A DNA stretch of 30,537 nt from JAADHX01 sp964569385 (GTDB taxonomy: Bacteria > Actinomycetota > Acidimicrobiia > Acidimicrobiales > Poriferisodalaceae). Shown here in pieces: positions 15,217 to 22,017 of this stretch (position 1 is the stretch's first letter; the number at the start of each line of letters is the position of its first letter). The stretch lies in contig CAZMUM010000051.1 of assembly GCA_964569385.1 (NCBI GenBank), positions 1-30,537 on the forward strand, read 5' to 3'. The notes beneath the pieces were generated by a model. The model saw only the letters and a program-made list of their open reading frames with translations, did no database searches and was not told the DNA's origin. The position numbers and the translations under genes are program-made.

Positions 15217-16227
15217 GTGGGGGTGTTGCTGGCAGTTGAGGTTCCGCTTCCTGATCGGTCCTATACGGCCCTTGTGGGTGATGGGGCCATTGAGAGTCTC
15301 GGTGAGCTGATCCCGTCGGACGCTCGTCGGGCCGCGATTGTGACCCAGCCTGGGATTGGTGTGGTGGTCGACCCTGGCATCGAGCACAGGGTGTTCGAGA
15401 TCTCGCCTGGCGAGCAGGCCAAGTCGTTGGCGACCATCGGCGATTTGTGCAGCAGGTTTGCCCAGTGGGGGCTGACCCGGGGCGATGTTGTTGTCGGCGT
15501 TGGGGGTGGAGTTGTTACCGATGTGGCCGGTTTCGCGGCTTCGGTCTATCACCGAGGTGTTCCGGTGGTTCATGTTGCAACGACGCTTCTTGGCCAGATC
15601 GATGCTGCAATTGGTGGAAAGACCGGGGTGAACATTGCCGAGGGCAAGAATCTGATCGGCACCTACTGGCAGCCCCACGGTGTCATTTGCGACACCGCGA
15701 CTTTGGCGTCGTTGCCGCCTCGCGAGTTCCGATCTGGTCTTGGCGAGATGGCTAAGTACTACTTTCTCGGCGGCGACCAGATGGCCGATCTTTCATTGCC
15801 TGAGAAGGTGGCCAAGTGCATCGAGATCAAATCCGAAGTGGTGGCGTCTGATGAACGTGAGGGCGGCCGGCGGGCCATTCTCAACTATGGCCATACGTTG
15901 GCTCATGCTCTTGAAATCGCCGGCAATTTCGATCTCCGTCATGGTGAGGCGGTGGCCATTGGCCTGCATTACGCGGCCAGGTTGGCGTTGCTGCTTGGCC
16001 GCATCGACACGGCTCGGGTTGATGAGCATCTGGCGGTGCTCTCAGAGCATGACCTTCCGGTCAGGCTGCCGGTCGACGCCGATGCTAATCAGCTAATCGA
16101 GCTGATGGCCAGGGACAAGAAGGCTGTGTCAGGTTTAACCTTTGTGCTTGATGGCCGAAACGGGGTCGAGGTTGTTGCCGGCGTCGATCGCTCTTCGGTG
16201 CGAGACGCGCTGGCCGCGATTAGTTAG
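15217..16227 (+). CDS. aroB: 3-dehydroquinate synthase
   Basis: AroB converts DAHP to 3-dehydroquinate, the second step of the shikimate pathway, using NAD+ and a divalent metal. The 336 residues carry VGVGGGVVTDVAGFAASVYHR (NAD binding), VATTLLGQIDAAIGGKTGVN, the metal-ligand segments GLGEMAKY (Glu), LNYGHTLAHALE (His) and LRHGEAVAIG (His), and ARDKKAVSG. The start is unclear: GTG 15217, GTG 15223 and TTG 15226 are all possible, and the G-rich sequence from the tandem repeat stands where a ribosome site would be. The usual actinobacterial neighbours aroC and aroK are not here; the pilus locus lies between aroE and aroB instead. It ends 54 nt before the convergent HNH gene. Confidence 0.95.
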   Translation: MGVLLAVEVPLPDRSYTALVGDGAIESLGELIPSDARRAAIVTQPGIGVVVDPGIEHRVFEISPGEQAKSLATIGDLCSRFAQWGLTRGDVVVGVGGGVVTDVAGFAASVYHRGVPVVHVATTLLGQIDAAIGGKTGVNIAEGKNLIGTYWQPHGVICDTATLASLPPREFRSGLGEMAKYYFLGGDQMADLSLPEKVAKCIEIKSEVVASDEREGGRRAILNYGHTLAHALEIAGNFDLRHGEAVAIGLHYAARLALLLGRIDTARVDEHLAVLSEHDLPVRLPVDADANQLIELMARDKKAVSGLTFVLDGRNGVEVVAGVDRSSVRDALAAIS

Positions 16228-16268
16228 TTTCGCATCGAGGCGTACGCACTCCCCGGGCGGCGTGCTTT

Positions 16269-16341
16269 GCGGTGGGGTGGGTTAGGAGGCGCCGGATTTC
16301 GGTTTGGGTTTGGTGCCTGGTTTTTGGCGGTGGGGTGGGTT
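16269..16341. repeat. Two 15-bp G-rich direct repeats at the end of the HNH gene
   Basis: GCGGTGGGGTGGGTT occurs at 16269-16283 and again at 16327-16341, 58 bp apart. The second lies in the last codons of the HNH gene (minus strand); the first straddles its stop. The G-runs on the plus strand could support quadruplex-like structure, but no function is shown. Confidence 0.6.
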
Positions 16342-18174
16342 GGTCCATTCTTTGATGGTTTGCCCGTTCGAGTCGCTTGTCAGGTACCAGGTTCTGGGGG
16401 TGTCTCGACGCGGTTGGATGTGGGCTCCCATGGCGTGAAGTTTGCGATGGTGGGCTGGGCAGAGCAGACATAGCTGTTCTAGGTCAGATGTTCCCCAGTG
16501 TTCCCAGAAGGTGATGTGGTGGGCTTCGCTAGCTGATGCTGGCAAGGTGCATTGTTTCCAGACACAACAGCCATCGCGAACGAGTAGTCCCATGCGTTGG
16601 GTTGGTGTCGCATACCTGACGTTGCGGGCCAAAGTCAGTTTGGTGCTGTCGGCTTGTTCAACCCAATACGAAATCTCGGCATCACACATCAACGCTCTTA
16701 CCAACGTTGCCGGAATCGGGACACCATCGGAGGTGTAGCCGACGGCTTGACGGTCGGCGAGATCGTTCAAATCAGACAACCCAATCACAACACTGATATC
16801 AGCCCGCGGCCTCCCACCATTTCTCGATTCGGCGTTACGGTCCGCGGGCGTCGACGGGGCTGGTGGCGACCCTGAGGTTCGACAAGACCGACATTGTCGG
16901 TCACTGTCAGACGCATCTGACCCGACATTGTCACGTTTGGTGGTGTCGGGTGGGGGTTCGGGCAGTGGGGCCGGCCTGATCGGGGTGTAGGTACCAAGAT
17001 CGGTACGTGTCTCGTTGCCGTCGGCGTCTTTGCCGACTTCTACAAACCTGACACCCAGATTCGCGCCGCGATCGTTGTTGGCTGGACTAGTCGGGTGCCG
17101 ATCAAGAGGCGCAGGCGCAGCCGGTCTTGATCCGTGTGCGGGATCTGTCCCGTGGCCTGTGGTGGCCGGTTCAGGCGAACGATCCGGCGTTGCGGGTTCG
17201 GCCCGCGTTTCGGATTCAGATTCTGGGGTATCGGCGCCGTGGCGAGCGTCGGCCTCGGCGCCGTGGGGGTGGGTGTCAGTTTGGGCTTGGGAGTGTAGGT
17301 CGTAGATGGCTGGGAGCCCTAGGAGCATGTTGGCGATGATGTCTCCGGCCAGCTGTTTGGGTACTCGCCTTGTTGTACGGTCCAGCTCTCTTTCTTTAGC
17401 CCACGCAGCCCGAAACCGTGGGTCGTAGGCACCTTTGATACGGGCCCCCGTTACCGGGTCGATCAACAAACTCAGCCAGTACATTCCGTCGTCGTTGACA
17501 CCGCACCCACCGCGCCGGTTGTCACGCTGACGGTCATATCGGTCGTCGGCAGACTCGGTGTCAGCCTCAACAACGGCAGCCTTGACGGCTTCTGCGGTCT
17601 GATCGGCGTGTTCATGTTTGGCGTCAGCCAACAACTCCAACTTGGTTCTTGTCGAAACTCGGGCCCGAGAGATCATGTCTGCTTGTGCTGTCGAAATCTG
17701 CCCTGCAGCGAGTGCTTCTGCGATCTCAGGGTAATCAGCCAACCTCGCAGCCCGACGTTCAGCATCACGCAACTCACGTTTAGAACGAGCCGCACCAGGA
17801 TCACCACCAGAACCGTTGTCGCTGTCGCTGTCGTCAGACCCGCTGCCGTTGCCGTCAGGGTCGTTGCCAGATCCGTCGTCGGATCCGGAACCGTCCGACC
17901 CAGGCCCAGACGGTTCGTCGTCACACCCGTCGTTTAGGTTGTCGTCATCTGGATTGCTGCCGTCTGGATCGGCGTCTGGCTGGGGGCGTGGTGCAGGATC
18001 AGCTGGCCGGTTACGGCCATGAGTGATAACCGCACGAGCCTGCAAAGCAAACACCTCCTGGCCATCCAAACGTGAACGATGAACGTGAATTCCGTTCAGA
18101 ATCTTGTCGAGCGCGGTGATGTCAAGCTGGCTGAACTCCTCCTGAGGTAGATAGACAATCCGGCTTCGATCCAT
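16282..18174 (-). CDS. DUF222 / HNH endonuclease-domain protein (13E12 type) with acidic linkers
   Basis: A 630-residue protein on the minus strand, the only gene of that orientation. ATG 18174 is chosen because a TACAAT box ends 7 nt upstream, as in a leaderless transcript; an in-frame ATG at 18201 is possible. A short N-terminal helix region is interrupted by an acidic D/G/S-rich stretch (residues about 59-127). A DUF222-like helical region (ELRDAERRAARLADYPEIAEALAAGQIS) follows, then a second Pro/Ala/Glu linker (about 310-430), and a C-terminal HNH zinc-finger domain: CVWKQC (537-542), EAHHITFW (His552-553), LCLLCPAHHRKLH (C572, H575-576). Where family members have Asn (N-L-x-x-L-C) this has Gln567. 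Such genes are multicopy and often mobile in actinobacteria. A cellular role is not established. Confidence 0.85.
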   Translation of the reverse strand: MDRSRIVYLPQEEFSQLDITALDKILNGIHVHRSRLDGQEVFALQARAVITHGRNRPADPAPRPQPDADPDGSNPDDDNLNDGCDDEPSGPGSDGSGSDDGSGNDPDGNGSGSDDSDSDNGSGGDPGAARSKRELRDAERRAARLADYPEIAEALAAGQISTAQADMISRARVSTRTKLELLADAKHEHADQTAEAVKAAVVEADTESADDRYDRQRDNRRGGCGVNDDGMYWLSLLIDPVTGARIKGAYDPRFRAAWAKERELDRTTRRVPKQLAGDIIANMLLGLPAIYDLHSQAQTDTHPHGAEADARHGADTPESESETRAEPATPDRSPEPATTGHGTDPAHGSRPAAPAPLDRHPTSPANNDRGANLGVRFVEVGKDADGNETRTDLGTYTPIRPAPLPEPPPDTTKRDNVGSDASDSDRQCRSCRTSGSPPAPSTPADRNAESRNGGRPRADISVVIGLSDLNDLADRQAVGYTSDGVPIPATLVRALMCDAEISYWVEQADSTKLTLARNVRYATPTQRMGLLVRDGCCVWKQCTLPASASEAHHITFWEHWGTSDLEQLCLLCPAHHRKLHAMGAHIQPRRDTPRTWYLTSDSNGQTIKEWTNPPHRQKPGTKPKPKSGAS

Positions 18175-18180
18175 GCCAGC

Positions 18181-18186
18181 ATTGTA
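18181..18186 (-). promoter_or_regulatory. Probable -10 box of a leaderless HNH transcript
   Basis: On the minus strand TACAAT lies six bases upstream of the HNH ATG (18174). A start site about seven bases after the box would be the A of the ATG, giving a leaderless mRNA, which is common in actinobacteria. No ribosome site is present. No good -35 is visible at normal spacing (TTGAGT lies 20 bp away). The remaining stretch up to 18375 holds no gene, and I see no clear promoter for the divergent peptidase gene. Confidence 0.4.
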
Positions 18187-18375
18187 ACGACATAAAAGCA
18201 TTCGCCACTCAATAAACGAACAAACATTCGATATCGTCGGAACGATTCTCCCACCACACGGCCGCCAAATCCATCGTGACACCGTGTTGTCGCTACAAGG
18301 TGGGCAAAACAGCACCTATGGGTTGCCGCCGCCGTACCTTAAGGAACAAGCCGAAACGAACCGATACAGGACCCG

Positions 18376-19482
18376 ATGCTCGACATCAACCACCTTCTGA
18401 ATCACGATCACCAGGGTCGGTGCGCTGCCGCTGGCGACTCGTTGCCGCGCGTCGGCGTCGACACCTTGTTGGTGACCGATCCTCTCAACATCAGGTACCT
18501 AACAGGATTCACTGGTTCGGCGGGGTTGGTCCACCTTCGTAGCGACGGCGAGGTGCTGTTAGTGACCGACGCAAGGTACGCAGAACGAACCGAAGCAGAA
18601 TGCGGCGATCACGTTGCGGTGGCGATAGCGAAGCGGTCAGACCAAGAGACGGTGATCCGAGACCACGCTGGCGAAGCGACCCGAATCGGGCTCGAAGGTC
18701 GGCACATAACGTGGGCCGGCCAGTGCGAATGGTCGGCAGTATTCGAACAGTCGAACCGCCGCGTCATACAGACCTCAGGGACCGTCGAGCGGCTCAGGCT
18801 TGTCAAAGAAGCAGCCGAGATCGAACGGATATCTCTGGCGGCCTCCATCGCCGACATCGCTCTTGCCGAGATAAAACAGCGCCTGACTGACGGGCTCACC
18901 GAACGGCAAATCAAACTGCTGCTCGAGCGGTCGATGGTCGACCAGGGCGCCGACAGCCCAGCGTTCGACACCATCGTCGCATCTGGCCCAAACGCGGCCA
19001 GTCCGCACCACGAATCCGGCGAACGAGTCATCATCAAGGGAGACCTTGTGATCATCGACATGGGCGCCACCATCGACGGGTACAGATCCGACATGACCCG
19101 GACATTTAGTATCGGTGCGCCTGATGCCAGGTCTAGTTCGATGCTGCGTCTCGTCGGTCGAGCCCAACAAGCCGGTGTGGATGCAGTGCTGCAAGGAGTG
19201 AGCGGCGACGAGGTCGACAAAGCAGCCCGGAGCATCATCGCGGCGGCCGGAGTTGGAAACGAGTTCGTACATGGGGTGGGCCACGGGGTCGGTCTCGCTA
19301 TTCACGAGGCTCCCTTCCTTTTAGGATCCGACGTGCCGCTGCTGCCGGGTCAGGTCGTAACCGTCGAACCCGGCGTGTACCGTGCAGGACTTGGCGGAGT
19401 GCGTGTAGAGGACACCGTCGTGGTCACTCGTACGGGTTGCCGGAAACTTACACAACACTCGCTGGACCCAATCGTCGCTTAA
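18376..19482 (+). CDS. pepQ: M24 family Xaa-Pro aminopeptidase/dipeptidase
   Basis: A cytoplasmic dimetal peptidase that cleaves Xaa-Pro bonds. The 368 residues have a creatinase-like N-terminal domain (TDPLNIRYLTGFTGSAGLV, VTDARYAERTEAE) and a C-terminal 'pita-bread' M24 domain (from about 130). The five metal ligands are all present: D228 (IIDMGATIDGYRSD), D239 (DMTRTF), H303 (GHGVGLAIHE), E331 (TVEPGVY) and E345 (VRVEDT). Placement just before efp is the normal actinobacterial arrangement. ATG 18376 is the best start, though the sequence before TDPLNIRYLTG is not conserved and no strong ribosome site precedes it. Separating aminopeptidase P from prolidase by sequence alone is not possible. 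Confidence 0.92.
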   Translation: MLDINHLLNHDHQGRCAAAGDSLPRVGVDTLLVTDPLNIRYLTGFTGSAGLVHLRSDGEVLLVTDARYAERTEAECGDHVAVAIAKRSDQETVIRDHAGEATRIGLEGRHITWAGQCEWSAVFEQSNRRVIQTSGTVERLRLVKEAAEIERISLAASIADIALAEIKQRLTDGLTERQIKLLLERSMVDQGADSPAFDTIVASGPNAASPHHESGERVIIKGDLVIIDMGATIDGYRSDMTRTFSIGAPDARSSSMLRLVGRAQQAGVDAVLQGVSGDEVDKAARSIIAAAGVGNEFVHGVGHGVGLAIHEAPFLLGSDVPLLPGQVVTVEPGVYRAGLGGVRVEDTVVVTRTGCRKLTQHSLDPIVA

Positions 19483-19538
19483 CCCGAGCCGCCGATTTGG
19501 TTCGGCCCGCGGTTCAGCCACAAACAGGAGCGACACTC

Positions 19539-20105
19539 ATGGCCCAGATTTCTACATCGGACTTCAAGACCGGCATGACTATCGACCTATCAGAGGGTCT
19601 GTTTCAAATATCTGATTTTCAGCACGTCAAGCCGGGCAAGGGTGGCGCCTTTGTTCGTACAACCTTGCGGAACGTACGCACCGGTGCAGTGACCGATCGA
19701 ACGTTTCGTGCCGGTGAGAAGATGGAACGAGCCATCATCGATAAGACCGACATGCAGTACCTGTACCACGACGGCACCGACTATGTGTTCATGAACACTC
19801 AGACCTTCGATCAGCTCCCAGTTTCGCCAGAGACGCTTGGCGACACGGTCAACTACTTGATCGAAACCAACAACGTTAACTTGCTCATGTATGGCGACGA
19901 GATAATCGGCGTCGACATTCCCGCGTCGGTCGTGATGGAGATCACCGACACCGAACCAGGGCTTCAAGGCGACCGGGTATCGGGTGCCCGCAAGCCAGCC
20001 ACGATGGAAACCGGCCTCGTGGTTCAGGTGCCGCTGTTCATCGAACAAGGCGAGAAGATCAAGATCGATACCCGATCCGGTGACTATCTCGAACGAGCCA
20101 ATTGA
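19539..20105 (+). CDS. efp: Translation elongation factor P
   Basis: EF-P binds ribosomes stalled at polyproline stretches and promotes peptide bond formation. The 188 residues start MAQISTSDFKTGMTI at ATG 19539, with an AGGAG site at 19526-19530. An upstream in-frame TTG is not used because the conserved N-terminus begins here. The domain I loop reads KPGKGGAFV, with Lys34 at the tip where modification occurs in many bacteria. Domains II-III follow (TDRTFRAGEKMERA, MQYLYHDGTDYVFMN, TVNYLIETNNVNLLMYGDE, ETGLVVQVPLFIEQGEKIKIDTRSGDYLERA). Its stop overlaps the nusB TTG start. Confidence 0.97.
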   Translation: MAQISTSDFKTGMTIDLSEGLFQISDFQHVKPGKGGAFVRTTLRNVRTGAVTDRTFRAGEKMERAIIDKTDMQYLYHDGTDYVFMNTQTFDQLPVSPETLGDTVNYLIETNNVNLLMYGDEIIGVDIPASVVMEITDTEPGLQGDRVSGARKPATMETGLVVQVPLFIEQGEKIKIDTRSGDYLERAN

Positions 20106-20578
20106 CCCCCGAGGACGACCCGCAGGACGACGCTCTTGCCGATCACAACACGGTCTGGCCTGACGATCCATTTGCTCCGCTCGACCTGCCGACCCAACGT
20201 CGCGACGCACGCGAACGGGCCGTCACGTTGCTCTACGAAGCTGAGATGAAGGCAGTCGCCGGCACCGAGATTGTCGACGAGCTAACGCTTGCTCCCGATC
20301 CAATGGCCGCGGAGTTAGTCGTGGGTGTAACAGACAAAGCAACTCTGCTCGACGAGCACATCAGCGCATCGCTCGACAAGTCGTGGTCGCTGCACCGTCT
20401 TGCGGTTCTCGACCGTATCGTGCTGCGGATTGCCACCTACGAGCTGATGTTTCGGCCCAAGGTGCCAACCGGCGCCGCGATCAACGAAGCGGTCGAGATA
20501 GCCAAACACTTCAGCGGACCCGAGGCTGGCAAGTTCGTCAATGGGGTCCTGTCGGCGATTGCTCGATCAGTCAGATGA
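20102..20578 (+). CDS. nusB: Transcription antitermination factor NusB
   Basis: NusB with NusE (S10) binds boxA RNA and supports rRNA antitermination. The 158 residues contain the all-helical NusB fold: RRDARERAVTLLYEAEM, VVGVTDKATLLDEHISASL, WSLHRLAVLDRIVLRIATYELM, VPTGAAINEAVEIAKHFSGPEAGKFVNGVL. The N-terminal 30 residues are an acidic extension. TTG 20102 is the only in-frame start before the domain and overlaps the efp stop (TTGA), so it is accepted despite being a rare start codon. The next gene overlaps by ATGA. Confidence 0.94.
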   Translation: MTPEDDPQDDALADHNTVWPDDPFAPLDLPTQRRDARERAVTLLYEAEMKAVAGTEIVDELTLAPDPMAAELVVGVTDKATLLDEHISASLDKSWSLHRLAVLDRIVLRIATYELMFRPKVPTGAAINEAVEIAKHFSGPEAGKFVNGVLSAIARSVR

Positions 20579-21336
20579 GCCTCGACCACCGACCCGTGGC
20601 TCTCGTCACCGGCGCCAGTCGCCGCATCGGCATTGGCGCCGCAATCTGTCGGCAACTTGCGGCTGACGGCTTCGACATCGCCTTCACTCACTGGACGCCA
20701 TACGACAAGCGGATGGCTTGGGGGAGTAACCCTGGAGAGGTGGACCAACTCGTAACTGAACTCACCGATGCCGGTGCCGCCGTGCTGGCAACCGAGGCCG
20801 ACTTCGAAGACGTCCTGGTTCCCGACCAGGTATTTGCTGCCATTCGGGCGGCCTTAGGCTCGGTTGATACGCTCGTCTCGGTGCACTGCGAGTCGGTCGA
20901 CTCGTCGATTCTCGACACCACGGTCGAAAGCTGGGATCGCCACTTTGCCGTAAATGCTCGGGCTAACTGGTTACTGATCAAAGCCTTCGCCGAACAGTTC
21001 GAGGGCGAACGGGGCCGCATCGTCGCCATCACCTCCGACGCGATCGTGCACAACCTGCCATACGGCAGCAGCAAGGGCGCTCTCGATCGGATCGTGGTCG
21101 CTGCCGCGAACGAACTTCGCGGCAGCGGAATTACAGCCAACCTCATCAATCCTGGCGGCAACGACACCGGCTGGATGAGCGACGAAATCAGGGCCAAGGT
21201 CGTCGACTGGACGCTGGGCGGACGCCTCGGCACACCCCAAGACTGCGCCAACCTGGTCTCGTTCTTGTGCTCAGAAGCCGGCGCCTGGGTAAATGGGCAG
21301 CTGCTCTACAGCGACGGCGGCATCAGCAGGGGCTGA
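20575..21336 (+). CDS. SDR family oxidoreductase
   Basis: A 253-residue classical short-chain dehydrogenase. ATG 20575 overlaps the nusB stop; a longer in-frame ORF upstream is only the shadow of nusB. Seen: the cofactor loop TGASRRIGIG near the N-terminus, NARANW (structural Asn), a catalytic Ser (S154, ITSDA), Tyr163 and Lys167 in YGSSK, and INPGGNDTGWM. The C-terminus SEAGAWVNGQLLYSDGG matches FabG-like enzymes. The substrate is unknown; the Arg-rich loop after the glycine motif would suit NADP. The Ser to Tyr spacing (nine residues) is shorter than usual. It sits between nusB and the pyr leader, with no link to either function. Confidence 0.88.
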   Translation: MSLDHRPVALVTGASRRIGIGAAICRQLAADGFDIAFTHWTPYDKRMAWGSNPGEVDQLVTELTDAGAAVLATEADFEDVLVPDQVFAAIRAALGSVDTLVSVHCESVDSSILDTTVESWDRHFAVNARANWLLIKAFAEQFEGERGRIVAITSDAIVHNLPYGSSKGALDRIVVAAANELRGSGITANLINPGGNDTGWMSDEIRAKVVDWTLGGRLGTPQDCANLVSFLCSEAGAWVNGQLLYSDGGISRG

Positions 21337-21393
21337 GAGGCGAGGCTTCGCAAATCGCAAGCATGTCATTTGCCCGACCAGGATCAACTAGGG

Positions 21394-21437
21394 TGTCCGT
21401 CTGACCGTGAAGTGAGTCCGGGAGACTCATACGGACA
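21394..21437 (+). promoter_or_regulatory. PyrR-binding hairpin in the pyr operon leader
   Basis: A lower stem TGTCCGT/ACGGACA (21394-21400 with 21431-21437) and an upper stem GTGAGT/ACTCAT (21412-21417 with 21425-21430, one G-T pair) carry the terminal loop CCGGGAG (21418-21424). An 11-nt bulge lies on the 5' side only. AGTCCGGGAGACT fits the published PyrR-binding consensus ARUCCNGNGAGGYU with one loop base missing and one G-to-A change that keeps the stem paired. The hairpin ends two bases before the pyrR ribosome site, so PyrR with UMP bound here would block translation. Confidence 0.75.
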
Positions 21438-21438
21438 G

Positions 21439-21453
21439 AAAGGAAATCGCGTG
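21439..21453 (+). promoter_or_regulatory. Ribosome-binding site and GTG start of pyrR
   Basis: AAAGGAA at 21439-21445 lies five bases before GTG 21451 and decides the pyrR start. No later in-frame start exists before the conserved VLDAEQ segment. A five-base stem (21448-21452 with 21459-21463) can cover the start codon. Confidence 0.75.
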
Positions 21454-22017
21454 GCAGAACGCGAACGCCGAGGAGCGCCCCCATTTGGGGGCGTTTTTGT
21501 TGCCAGGACCCAAGTCCTCGATGCCGAACAAGTGCATCGGGCGCTAGTGCGAATTTCCCACGAGATTGTCGAACGCAATCGTGGTCTCGACGATGTGGTT
21601 CTGGTTGGGCTCCAGACTGGCGGCACGCCGCTGGCCGACAGCATCGCCGGGATCCTTCACTCGATGGAAGAGACCAACGTTCCCGTTGGGGTCCTTGATG
21701 TGGCCCTGTACCGCGACGACATCGGAATACGGCCAGTGCTGCCCCAAGCGGTGACCGACATTCCTGGCGATCTCACAGGCCGCACCGTGATCCTGGTCGA
21801 CGATGTGTTGTACACCGGGCGGACGATCCGGGCCGCGCTCGATGCCCTGAACGCCTTCGGCCGACCTCGGTCGGTGCAGCTAGCGGTCATGATCGATCGC
21901 GGCCATCGGGAGCTGCCGATTCGCCCCGATTTTGTCGGTAAGAACCTCCCAACGCGGCGTGATGAGGTGGTCGATGTCACGCTCGATGGAGTCGAACTCG
22001 GCGAGGTGCTCAAATGA
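21451..22017 (+). CDS. pyrR: Bifunctional pyr operon regulator / uracil phosphoribosyltransferase PyrR
   Basis: PyrR binds pyr mRNA when UMP is high and also makes UMP from uracil and PRPP. The 188 residues carry ARTQVLDAEQVHRALVRISH, EIVERNRGLDDVVLVGLQTGG, the PRPP-binding loop VILVDDVLYTGRTIRAAL, and IDRGHRELPIRPDFVGKN with the TRRDE end typical of PyrR. The start is GTG 21451. The N-terminal 15 or so residues (AERERRGAPPFGGV) form an extension not expected in the family, and their DNA is the intrinsic terminator. The stop overlaps pyrB (ATGA). It is first gene of the pyrimidine operon and probably autoregulated through the leader hairpin. Confidence 0.95.
   Translation: MAERERRGAPPFGGVFVARTQVLDAEQVHRALVRISHEIVERNRGLDDVVLVGLQTGGTPLADSIAGILHSMEETNVPVGVLDVALYRDDIGIRPVLPQAVTDIPGDLTGRTVILVDDVLYTGRTIRAALDALNAFGRPRSVQLAVMIDRGHRELPIRPDFVGKNLPTRRDEVVDVTLDGVELGEVLK
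21476..21498 (+). terminator. Intrinsic terminator inside the pyrR coding sequence
   Basis: A seven-base GC-only stem CGCCCCC/GGGGGCG (21476-21482 with 21487-21493) with an ATTT loop is followed at once by TTTTT (21494-21498). It lies in pyrR codons 9-16. Such a signal would be masked by a translating ribosome and active when pyrR translation is blocked, so it is probably an attenuator. Confidence 0.8.

Noticed and set aside
15793..16029. Minus-strand ORFs inside aroB and many other antisense ORFs
   Set aside because: They are frame shadows of well-recognised genes in GC-rich DNA and lack family motifs and ribosome sites.
16597..17339. Plus-strand ORFs opposite the HNH gene
   Set aside because: They are Arg/Gly/Trp-rich or Ser/Pro-rich translations of the antisense of the HNH linkers, without recognisable domains.
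19437..19538. N-terminal extension of EF-P from an upstream TTG
   Set aside because: The added residues overlap the peptidase 3' end and match no EF-P; the conserved start MAQISTSDFK and its AGGAG site are at 19539.
20383..20574. 64-residue N-terminal extension of the SDR
   Set aside because: It is an out-of-frame reading of nusB; the Rossmann fold begins right after ATG 20575.
21370..21396. TAGGGT at 21389-21394 as the pyr operon -10 box
   Set aside because: It would start transcription around 21400, inside the lower stem of the PyrR hairpin, and has no -35 at proper spacing.
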